Shown here: positions 8,004 to 13,919 of the stretch, piece after piece
How positions within the stretch are numbered: the stretch's first letter is position 1
Layout of the letters: each line of letters starts with the position of its first letter
Origin: Candidatus Kappaea frigidicola
GTDB taxonomy: Bacteria; Omnitrophota; Gorgyraeia; JAGLLT01
NCBI GenBank assembly: GCA_030765555.1
Contig: JAVCCI010000026.1
Coordinates: 1-13,919 of the forward strand
Length of the DNA: 13,919 nt
Reading direction: 5' to 3'
Made by a program: the position numbers and the translations under genes
Notes under the pieces: generated by a model
Seen by the model: only the letters and a program-made list of their open reading frames with translations
Databases searched by the model: none
What the model was told of the DNA's origin: nothing

Positions 8004-8444
8004 GTGTTAGCTTTACTTCAAAGGGTAAACAAGTGTGAAGTATTTGTTGAAAATAAATCGGTAAGTGCGATAGCAAAAGGGATATTAATCTTATTGGGAG
8101 TTGGCTCAAAAGATACTGAGCCTGATTGCCAGCGCTTAGCAAAAAAAATAATCAACTACCGTATTTTTGATGATTGTAAAGGCAAGATGAATTTATCATT
8201 AAAAGATATAAATGGTGAGATTTTAGTAGTTTCTCAGTTTACTCTTTTGGCCGATACAAACAAGGGTCTACGGCCATCTTTTTCTTATGCTGCCAATCCT
8301 CAAGCAGCTGAGAAATTATACAATCATATGATTACTTGTCTTGAATCCCATGAGATTAGCGTTAAGGCTGGAATATTTAAGGCGCATATGCTCTTGAAGA
8401 TTGAAAACGATGGGCCGGCAACTTTTATCCTGCAAAGTAAATAA
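8004..8444 (+). CDS. dtd: D-aminoacyl-tRNA deacylase (DTD)
   Basis: The start is GTG at 8004, supported by the family-typical N-terminus (LALLQRVN) and by the GGGGAG site at 7988-7993 inside the end of yjbQ. The 146 residues match the usual length. The SQFTLLAD motif (77-84) and the Gly-cisPro motif in NDGPATF (135-141, Gly137-Pro138) are both intact; they form the chirality-checking site across the dimer. Downstream of the first motif lies the typical GLRPSF segment. The enzyme hydrolyses D-amino acids, and also glycine, from wrongly charged tRNAs in the cytoplasm. It is a translation quality-control gene carried between metabolic genes, 7 bases after yjbQ and 16 before the HAD gene. Confidence 0.96.
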   Translation: MLALLQRVNKCEVFVENKSVSAIAKGILILLGVGSKDTEPDCQRLAKKIINYRIFDDCKGKMNLSLKDINGEILVVSQFTLLADTNKGLRPSFSYAANPQAAEKLYNHMITCLESHEISVKAGIFKAHMLLKIENDGPATFILQSK

Positions 8445-8460
8445 AATATAAAGGTGAAGC

Positions 8461-9036
8461 ATGAATATAGCTTTAGATATTGATGGAATTTTAGCAAATG
8501 CTGATTTTGCTTTTAGAAGTATGATGCGACATTTATTCAAAAGGCCATTTGCAAAAAATAAAGTTAAGAGCTTTCATTATGAGGATTCATTTGAATTATC
8601 TGAGTCTGAGATGAAAAAGTTTTATAAAATGTTCCATAATGAGGAGCTTTGGTTGACCATGAAGCCTCTTAAGGGAGCTGTGGAAAGTGTAAAAAAGCTT
8701 TCGGAAGATAATCGTATAGTTATTGTGACGGCTAGACCTAGGGATGTTAAGCAGGCGACTATAAAGTGGTTAAAGGAAAACGAGATTAACTATCAGGAAA
8801 TATATTTTACCTTAGCTGATAAACATTTGCTATTAGAAAACTATAATGAAAAGATAGATGTTTTTTTAGAAGACCACCCAATATATATTCAGAGAATATC
8901 TGATGCGGGAACCAAAGTAATTATGTTTGAGTATCCGTGGAATAATCATCTTGAATCTAGGACAAATATATATAGAGTAAAAAACTGGAACGAAGCAATG
9001 GTGAAAATATCAGACCTTTATTCTGAAATTTGCTAG
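8461..9036 (+). CDS. HAD-family phosphatase, 5'(3')-deoxyribonucleotidase-like
   Basis: The 191-residue protein shows the HAD motifs in order: ALDIDG (Asp6 nucleophile, Asp8 acid/base), VTAR with Thr90, and FLEDHP with Glu137-Asp138 for Mg2+. A helical insert between motifs I and II (about 15-70) is the small cap. This layout fits the 5'-nucleotidase, deoxy, type C (NT5C/YqfW-like) group, which removes phosphate from (deoxy)nucleotides; a different small phosphate ester is possible. AAGGTGA (8451-8457) is a good ribosome site for the ATG at 8461. It is the last gene of the GH35 unit; I see no intrinsic terminator behind it. A role in cleaning up metabolites alongside yjbQ and dtd is only a guess from position. 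Confidence 0.8.
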   Translation: MNIALDIDGILANADFAFRSMMRHLFKRPFAKNKVKSFHYEDSFELSESEMKKFYKMFHNEELWLTMKPLKGAVESVKKLSEDNRIVIVTARPRDVKQATIKWLKENEINYQEIYFTLADKHLLLENYNEKIDVFLEDHPIYIQRISDAGTKVIMFEYPWNNHLESRTNIYRVKNWNEAMVKISDLYSEIC

Positions 9037-9067
9037 TTTTAAATGGCTTCAAATCCTCCATGCCCAT

Positions 9068-9096
9068 GTGTCATACCTTGACAAAGATACTATAAT
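9068..9096 (+). promoter_or_regulatory. Probable promoter of the GT4-betaPGM-GH65-CBS unit
   Basis: A perfect TATAAT (9091-9096) has only a weak -35, GTGTCA (9068-9073, 4/6), at 17 bases. A perfect TTGACA (9078-9083) lies just 7 bases before the same -10 box, too close to serve with it, and has no good -10 of its own further on. The leader to the ATG at 9195 would be about 90 bases and very AT-rich, with no clear attenuator or riboswitch. Confidence 0.45.
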
Positions 9097-9194
9097 AAGG
9101 TAATCTAATACATAATTCTTCAAAATTTTAAAACTTATCAAAGGATTTAAATACTATTAAATTTATTTCTATTAATATAGAAGGGTTGTCTTTT

Positions 9195-10400
9195 ATGACA
9201 AAGTCTAAAATGGGAAAGTGTTTAAGGATTGTGCAGATGCATTGGGGTTTTCCGCCAACTATTGGTGGCGTTGAGACTCACTTGACCCTTATAGGGCCAG
9301 CTTTAGTTAGAAGAAAGCACAAGGTTTATTTATTGACTGGTTTACCGCCAGACACACCAGTAGATGAAGATTATAATGGTATGAAAGTGATTCGTACGCC
9401 ATATTTTGATTTGAATTGGCTTTCAAAAAGGGGATTCTTGGGTTTAGAGCATCAATTGAAGGATTATATGTTTAGCACCCTGGATAAAATCAAACCTGAT
9501 ATAATTCATGCCCACAATATGCACTATTTTAGTAGGTTGCATGGTAAATTATTGAATGAATATGCCAAAGCTAATAAAGTTCCTTTAGTTCTTACGGCGC
9601 ATAATGTTTGGGATGATGGATTATTTCTGGATTTAACTACTAAAATTGTAAAGTGGAACCATGTGATTGCAGTAAGTCAATATATTAAAGATGAATTAGA
9701 GGGAGTGGGCCTCAAAGATAAAGATGTAACGGTTGTGTATCATGGGATTGATGTTAATCATTTTAAGCCCGCGGCACCATCAGCTGAAATCATTAAAAAG
9801 TATCCCAGATTAAAGGGGAAAAGAATAATATTCCATCCAGCTAGGATGGGTTTAGCAAAAGGATGTGATACCAGCATAAAGGCCATGTCTGAGGTTGTTA
9901 AGCAGATTCCTGATGCCATGCTTGTTTTGTGTGGTACAAAGCATATAATTGATTGGAATTCTACTCAAGAGAAGGATATTGCATATCTATTACATTTAGT
10001 AAAAATATTGCATCTTGAAGAAAATGTATTTGTTAATATGATTCCACATAAAATCATCCCTAAATTTTATAATATTTCATCTGTTTCGTTATATCCATCT
10101 TCAGCCTGTGAACCTTTTGGGATTACTATGCTGGAATCTTTAGCTAGTGGAGTTCCTATGGTGGTGACTGATGCAGGAGGCATGCCGGAGATTATTAAAG
10201 AGGGTTTGAATGGTTTTGTCGTTAGGGTAAAAAGGCACTTTGAATTAGCTGATAAAATTATTAGACTCTTGAAGGATGATGAATTAAGAAAGCGCCTAGG
10301 AGAAAATGGAAGAGAAATGGTTACAAGTAACTTTACTGTAGAGAAGATGACGGATGATACATTAAAAGTTTATGAAAAGGTTTTAGGGAAGGGTAACTAA
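9195..10400 (+). CDS. GT4-family glycosyltransferase, GT-B fold
   Basis: I chose ATG 9195 (401 residues) because AGAAGGG at 9179-9185 is the right distance; a TTG at 9186 would be only one base past that site. Two Rossmann domains are visible. The N-terminal one carries the acceptor-side loop GGVETH (24-29) and a PDIIHAHN segment. The C-terminal one has the EX7E nucleotide-sugar motif, Glu306 to Glu314 in EPFGITMLE, followed by VTDAGGMPEII. GT4 enzymes transfer a sugar from an activated donor with retention of anomer. There is no membrane segment. The gene overlaps the beta-PGM gene by one base (TAATG). Because beta-PGM and a GH65 phosphorylase follow, a disaccharide synthase, for example a trehalose-synthase-like (TreT) or kojibiose-type enzyme, is attractive. 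A cell-surface glycan or glycolipid transferase is the alternative. Confidence 0.85.
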   Translation: MTKSKMGKCLRIVQMHWGFPPTIGGVETHLTLIGPALVRRKHKVYLLTGLPPDTPVDEDYNGMKVIRTPYFDLNWLSKRGFLGLEHQLKDYMFSTLDKIKPDIIHAHNMHYFSRLHGKLLNEYAKANKVPLVLTAHNVWDDGLFLDLTTKIVKWNHVIAVSQYIKDELEGVGLKDKDVTVVYHGIDVNHFKPAAPSAEIIKKYPRLKGKRIIFHPARMGLAKGCDTSIKAMSEVVKQIPDAMLVLCGTKHIIDWNSTQEKDIAYLLHLVKILHLEENVFVNMIPHKIIPKFYNISSVSLYPSSACEPFGITMLESLASGVPMVVTDAGGMPEIIKEGLNGFVVRVKRHFELADKIIRLLKDDELRKRLGENGREMVTSNFTVEKMTDDTLKVYEKVLGKGN

Positions 10401-11062
10401 TGACTTCAAAAATTGGATTAATCTTTGATATGGATGGTGTTATCACTAATACTGTGCCTCTACATTTTAAGGCATGGAAAAAGATGTTTGCTGATTATGA
10501 CATTGATTTAACATTTGAGATGTATAAAGAAAGGGTTGATGGTATTCCTAGGTTAGATGGGGCGGGAGCTATTCTAACTGAATTATCAGATGAAGAGTTA
10601 ATTGTAGCTGCAGCTAAAAAACAAGGATACTTTATTGAGCTTTTAAATAGCGACGATGTCGATGTTTATGAAGATGCAATGAAATTTATCAAATCCTTAG
10701 AAAAAAATAAGTATATGTTTGCTGTGGCTTCTTCAAGTAAAAACTGTAAGGATATCCTAAAGAAGATAGGTGTTTTTGAAACATTTGATGCTGTAGTTGA
10801 TGGATATGGATTTAAGAATGGCAAGCCAGATCCAGAGATATTTTTAAATGCAGCTAAACTGATTAATGTCGATCCTTTAAATTCTGTAGTTTTTGAAGAT
10901 GCTAAAAAAGGTGTTGAAGCAGCAAAAAATGGGAATATGATGTGTGTTGGTGTTGATCGGGTTAATGATCCCGACATTTTAAGTAAAGCAGATATTGTTA
11001 TTGAAGATTTTCACAAACTTGATATTACTCAAATAGAGGAGAAAATCAAAAAAAACGTATGA
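10400..11062 (+). CDS. pgmB: Beta-phosphoglucomutase (HAD superfamily)
   Basis: The 220-residue protein has every landmark of the family. FDMDGVI has Asp10 as nucleophile and Asp12 as acid/base. His22 sits in the cap hinge, and Arg51 follows VDGIP. SSSKN lies at 111-115, GKPDPEIF with Lys142 at 141-148, and FEDA with Glu166-Asp167 for Mg2+. The numbering of Asp10, Asp12, His22 and Arg51 is two ahead of the well-studied Lactococcus enzyme. It converts beta-glucose 1-phosphate to glucose 6-phosphate through beta-glucose 1,6-bisphosphate in the cytoplasm. It overlaps the GT4 gene by one base and the GH65 gene by four (ATGA at 11059-11062), so the three are probably translated together. The natural source of its substrate is the GH65 enzyme next door. 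Confidence 0.95.
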   Translation: MTSKIGLIFDMDGVITNTVPLHFKAWKKMFADYDIDLTFEMYKERVDGIPRLDGAGAILTELSDEELIVAAAKKQGYFIELLNSDDVDVYEDAMKFIKSLEKNKYMFAVASSSKNCKDILKKIGVFETFDAVVDGYGFKNGKPDPEIFLNAAKLINVDPLNSVVFEDAKKGVEAAKNGNMMCVGVDRVNDPDILSKADIVIEDFHKLDITQIEEKIKKNV

Positions 11063-13368
11063 GAAAATTACTTGCTGGTAATGATTGGATAATTGAAGAG
11101 AAACTGCATGATTTTAGTCACGAGAAGCAGGAAGCCTATGAATCAATATTTACTCTGGGAAATAGTTATATGGGTATTAGGGGAATTTTTGAGGAGTCGC
11201 CTGAAGGGTATACCCCTGGGACATTTATAGCTGGAGTATTTGATAAGAGTGTAGCCCAGGTTGAGGAGTTGATTAATCTCCCTAATCCTTTAGATATGAG
11301 AATTGCGTCACAGGGTGAAAAATTGGATGTCAGGAGCATGAAAGTTTTAAAGCATAGTCGTTGTTTAGACTTAAAGAATGGTCTGTTGTATAGGAATACG
11401 ACATTTAAGGATGCCTGGGGTAGAAAAATTAATTATGAGTCAACTAGATTTGTGAGTTATGCAAATCATCATTTGATTGCGATGCGAGTAAAACTGACTG
11501 CTGTAAATGCGCCCATGCATTTGATTGTTCAGGATTGTATCGATGATTCTGTGTCCAACCAAGGTGGAATTTTGGAGGGTCGAAAAAGGCATGTAAAGGT
11601 TGTTGAAGCTGATGGTGAGGCAAATTTAAATTATTTATGCATGCGCAGTTATACTTATAAAACATGGATTGCCTATTCAACGCTTTTATCTATTAAGCGC
11701 GGGAGAAAAAAAGAATTAGCTAATAGTAGAGTTCAAAACATATTCTTAAAAAAGAATGAAAGTGTTACATTAACAAAATATATTACAATACATACTTCCA
11801 GACACATTAGTCGCAAGAAAATAAAGGCTGTTTCTTCTGATGAGGTAAAAAATGCCCATAGAAGAGGATTTGAAAAGCTTTTAAAGGATCATAAGAATGT
11901 TTGGTCGCAACTCTGGAATGAATCAGATGTAATCATTAGTGGTGATAAGGATATACAAAAGGCAGTGCGTTTCAATATCTATCATTTATTAATTGCTGCT
12001 GGGCGTTGGAGTAAAGATGTAAGTGTTCCTGCTAAAACTCTTTCCGGTGAGGGGTACAGGGGGCATGTATTTTGGGATACTGAAATTTTCATTATGCCGT
12101 TTTTTAATATGACTGATCCTGAGGTAAGTAAAAAGCTGTTGTTATATAGATATCGCCGGCTTGATAAGGCGCGTCAGAGAGCTCAAAAGTTTAATTGTAA
12201 AGGTGCTCTTTTCCCTTGGGAGTCAGCTGCTACCGGAATTGAGACAACCCCTAGTTATTCCAAAGATCTTGATGGTACTATTATAAAAATACATACCCAA
12301 GATTACGAACAGCATATATCTGCTGATATTGCTTATGCTATTTATAATTATATTCTCCACACAGATGATAAAGGCTTTTTATTGAAGTATGGAATAGAGA
12401 TGGTTTTTGAAACTGCACGTTTTTATGCAAGTAGAGTTGAGTATAATAAGGCTAAGGACAGATATGATATAAATGGGGTAATTGGGCCTGATGAATTTCA
12501 TATAAATGTAAATAATAACGCATTTACGAATTATATGGCTAAATGGAATTTATTATACGCTGTAGCTTTGAATGATTATTATGGTAAAAAGGCAAGAGCA
12601 AGACTCAAAAAAATTAGAAAAAAAGTGGGTGTTACTGAGAAGGAAGTCGCATCATGGTTTAATATTGCGCAAAAGATTTATTTTGAGTTTTCTAAAAAGA
12701 ATAAGTTGATTGAACAATTTGATGGGTATTTCAAGAAAAAATCGATAACCATATCTGAGTGGGAAAGAGATTTTATTCCGTCCACACCCAAAGTAATACC
12801 TTTTAAAAACATTGGAGCTACACAATTTGTTAAACAAGCTGATGTTGTCATGCTTTTCTTTTTGTTTCCTCAGAATTTTTCTGAAGAACAGATTAAGAAG
12901 AACTACTATTATTACGTCGAGAGAACTTTGCATAAATCATCCCTGAGTCCAAGTGTCCATGCAACAGTTGCATCCTGGATGCAGGATAATTTAAGGGCGT
13001 ATGTTTATTTTATTTATTCTGTTTTAAGTGATTTGCAAAATAAACATGGCAATACAGGGGATGGTATTCATGGTGCTTCTTTAGGTGGAACTTATCAGGC
13101 CGTTATAAGAGGATTTGGTGGAGTTGTCGTCGATGACTTAGGTATTCAGCTAAAACCTAATTTACCTCGTCATTGGAAAGCTCTGGAATTTAAAATTAGA
13201 TACAGAAATTTTATTTTAAATTTTAATATTACAAAAAAGCATATAAAAGTGTCTTCGCGTTTTTATAAAAAAATTAATAACTGCAAAAAAGTAAAATTGA
13301 CATACGATGATCAAGATTATCATTTAGAGCCAGGAGGCAAAATAGTAATAGGTATTACAGAAAAGTGA
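11059..13368 (+). CDS. GH65 inverting alpha-glucoside phosphorylase (trehalose/kojibiose/maltose type)
   Basis: The 769 residues match GH65 phosphorylases. An N-terminal beta-sandwich (1 to about 270; LGNSYMGIRG near 33) is followed by an (alpha/alpha)6 barrel with the donor-binding HVFWDTEIF at 336-343. The catalytic acid is Glu479 in GPDEFH, followed by NNNAFTNYMA. A KQADVV segment lies around 592-597. The phosphate-binding loop GIHGASLGG is at 669-677 with His671. The presence of this loop argues for a phosphorylase rather than a hydrolase. A small C-terminal beta-domain ends the chain. The reaction is alpha-disaccharide plus phosphate giving beta-glucose 1-phosphate plus a sugar, in the cytoplasm. 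The linkage (alpha,alpha-1,1, 1,2, 1,3 or 1,4) cannot be read by eye. The upstream beta-PGM consumes the product. Confidence 0.92.
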   Translation: MRKLLAGNDWIIEEKLHDFSHEKQEAYESIFTLGNSYMGIRGIFEESPEGYTPGTFIAGVFDKSVAQVEELINLPNPLDMRIASQGEKLDVRSMKVLKHSRCLDLKNGLLYRNTTFKDAWGRKINYESTRFVSYANHHLIAMRVKLTAVNAPMHLIVQDCIDDSVSNQGGILEGRKRHVKVVEADGEANLNYLCMRSYTYKTWIAYSTLLSIKRGRKKELANSRVQNIFLKKNESVTLTKYITIHTSRHISRKKIKAVSSDEVKNAHRRGFEKLLKDHKNVWSQLWNESDVIISGDKDIQKAVRFNIYHLLIAAGRWSKDVSVPAKTLSGEGYRGHVFWDTEIFIMPFFNMTDPEVSKKLLLYRYRRLDKARQRAQKFNCKGALFPWESAATGIETTPSYSKDLDGTIIKIHTQDYEQHISADIAYAIYNYILHTDDKGFLLKYGIEMVFETARFYASRVEYNKAKDRYDINGVIGPDEFHINVNNNAFTNYMAKWNLLYAVALNDYYGKKARARLKKIRKKVGVTEKEVASWFNIAQKIYFEFSKKNKLIEQFDGYFKKKSITISEWERDFIPSTPKVIPFKNIGATQFVKQADVVMLFFLFPQNFSEEQIKKNYYYYVERTLHKSSLSPSVHATVASWMQDNLRAYVYFIYSVLSDLQNKHGNTGDGIHGASLGGTYQAVIRGFGGVVVDDLGIQLKPNLPRHWKALEFKIRYRNFILNFNITKKHIKVSSRFYKKINNCKKVKLTYDDQDYHLEPGGKIVIGITEK

Positions 13369-13378
13369 GGTGATCTAT

Positions 13379-13759
13379 ATGGCGACTGTGAAGGATGTAA
13401 TTAAGGGAAGAAAATTTTTTACAGTTCAAAACGACACCCCGGTTAAGAAAATAAGTAAAGTGCTTACTGATATGAAAGTTTCTAACATACCAGTGGTTGA
13501 TAAGAAGGGTTATTTGCTTGGAGTGGTTTCTGAGAAGGATATTATAAAATGTTTTTCTAAGTCTGATTTTCTAAGTCTAAAAGCTGAAGATATAATGACA
13601 ACAAAGATTATTCATGTTAAAGATTCGGATGCTCTGGAGAAAGTGGCCAAGATATTCAGCGAAAAAAACCTAAGAAAATTACCAGTCATAAAACGCAAAA
13701 AGGTTATTGGTATTATTACTAGAGATGACATTATTTCTAGGTTCATGAAATATTATTGA
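13379..13759 (+). CDS. Two-CBS-domain protein (Bateman module)
   Basis: The start at ATG 13379 gives 126 residues; AGGTGA (13368-13373) is well placed for it, whereas the in-frame GTG at 13370 would lie inside that ribosome site. The protein is a bare pair of CBS domains: the first about 2-58, ending in LGVVSEKDI, and the second about 66-124, opening with EDIMTTKIIHV and ending in IGIITRDDI. No catalytic, membrane or DNA-binding part is attached. CBS pairs commonly bind AMP, ATP, S-adenosylmethionine or similar ligands and report energy state to a partner. It follows the GH65 stop by 10 bases and closes the unit, so it may modulate the GT4 or GH65 enzyme; this is inference from position. A stand-alone general sensor is equally possible. 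Confidence 0.88.
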   Translation: MATVKDVIKGRKFFTVQNDTPVKKISKVLTDMKVSNIPVVDKKGYLLGVVSEKDIIKCFSKSDFLSLKAEDIMTTKIIHVKDSDALEKVAKIFSEKNLRKLPVIKRKKVIGIITRDDIISRFMKYY

Positions 13760-13808
13760 TTTTTAAAGTGTATTTATTTTTTAAAATAACATATATTTAT
13801 GGTTAATG

Positions 13809-13838
13809 AAGGAGTCCATTGTCTTGGACTTTTTTTAT
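13809..13838 (+). terminator. Rho-independent terminator after the CBS gene
   Basis: The stem AGTCCA (13813-13818) pairs with TGGACT (13825-13830) over a 6-base loop, extended by two G-U and two A-U pairs down to 13809. A run of seven Ts (13830-13836) follows. It ends the GT4-to-CBS unit. There is no T run on the opposite strand, so it works in one direction. Confidence 0.88.
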
Positions 13839-13887
13839 TCTCTTTTTGCGAATACCACACAGCTTGCTGCGGGGATGAAGAGAATAA
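13835..13887. repeat. Nested inverted repeat (REP-like or IS-end-like hairpin)
   Basis: The outer arms TTATTCTCTT (13835-13844) and AAGAGAATAA (13878-13887) are perfect 10-base inverted copies. Inside them CCACACAGC (13855-13863) faces GCTGCGGGG (13866-13874), matching at 7 of 9 positions. Read on the minus strand, one of the two mismatches becomes a G-U pair. A GC-rich hairpin within AT-rich arms, placed just outside an operon, resembles REP elements and the hairpin ends of IS200/IS605-type or RAYT-linked elements. The family assignment is inference. Confidence 0.5.
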
Positions 13888-13888
13888 T

Positions 13889-13919
13889 CCTCCGGCCTGT
13901 CCTCCGACCTGTCCTCCGA
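13889..13919. repeat. 12-base tandem repeat, cut by the window edge
   Basis: CCTGTCCTCCGA occurs twice in a row (13896-13907 and 13908-13919). It is preceded by a diverged partial unit, so CCTCCG recurs at 13889, 13901 and 13913 with a period of 12. The array probably continues beyond the window. It is much richer in GC than the surrounding sequence. It directly abuts the nested inverted repeat and may belong to the same element. Confidence 0.7.

Noticed and set aside
9037..9077. Terminator after the HAD gene
   Set aside because: Only a 4-base ATGG/CCAT pairing is visible and no T run follows it, so I do not call one.
9186..9194. TTG start at 9186 for the GT4 gene
   Set aside because: It begins one base past AAGGG, too close for initiation; ATG 9195 has proper spacing.
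10666..10977. Minus-strand open frame within the beta-PGM gene, and similar antisense frames inside the GH94, GH65 and LacI genes
   Set aside because: They are shadows of well-supported + strand genes, with low-complexity Ser/Phe/Leu-rich translations and no recognisable motifs.
13370..13378. GTG start at 13370 for the CBS gene
   Set aside because: It is inside the AGGTGA ribosome site that serves ATG 13379, and the family-like sequence starts after the ATG.
13803..13919. Minus-strand open frame of 38 codons entering from the right edge, with SEDR repeats
   Set aside because: The openness is explained by the 12-base repeats having a length divisible by three. It runs through the hairpin and the operon terminator and looks like repeat sequence, not a protein. 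It could be the tail of a gene only if a long frame continues beyond the window.
13889..13919. Start of a CRISPR array
   Set aside because: The units are 12 bases long and directly abutting, without spacers, and no cas gene is present in the window.

Overview
The window is AT-rich, and all the genes I accept lie on the + strand. It looks like part of a Gram-negative, uncultivated-type bacterial genome. A lipobox protein and the remnant of a PEP-CTERM/exosortase sorting tail point to an envelope with an outer membrane. The mix of cytoplasmic glycoside phosphorylases, a GH35/GH42-like enzyme and PEP-CTERM would fit Omnitrophota or a PVC-related lineage. That placement is inference and no marker gene in the window fixes it.

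Layout. (1) 35-1222 encodes a lipoprotein with a probable (alpha/alpha)6 glycosidase-like fold. (2) 1223-1562 is non-coding apart from a decayed PEP-CTERM tail (1276-1428). It also holds two identical AAACGTTT palindromes and a sigma70-type promoter. (3) 1563-5057 is a LacI-family regulator followed by a GH94 cellobiose-phosphorylase-type enzyme, closed by a strong intrinsic terminator at 5111-5146. (4) 5203-9036 starts at a clear promoter (TATAAT at 5175-5180). It carries a GH35/GH42-like beta-galactosidase, yjbQ, dtd and a HAD nucleotidase-like protein, with gaps of only 4 to 16 bases. (5) 9195-13759 is a tight set: GT4 glycosyltransferase, beta-phosphoglucomutase, GH65 disaccharide phosphorylase and a two-CBS-domain protein. 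It is closed by an intrinsic terminator at 13809-13838. (6) 13835-13919 is a nested inverted repeat followed by 12-base tandem repeats running off the window.

How it works together. None of the GH94, GH35/42 or GH65 enzymes has a signal peptide, so di- and oligosaccharides appear to be handled inside the cell. GH94 should release alpha-glucose 1-phosphate from a beta-glucoside. GH65 should release beta-glucose 1-phosphate from an alpha-glucoside, and the adjacent beta-phosphoglucomutase turns that into glucose 6-phosphate. The GT4 gene directly upstream may make the GH65 substrate, giving a possible store-and-release loop for a disaccharide such as trehalose or kojibiose, with the CBS protein as a candidate energy sensor. 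No sugar transporter is encoded here. No exotic defence or mobile system was found. The most unusual points are the GT4/beta-PGM/GH65/CBS operon, the GH35/GH42 chimera-like enzyme, the PEP-CTERM remnant beside the twin operator-like sites, and the repeat element at the right edge.
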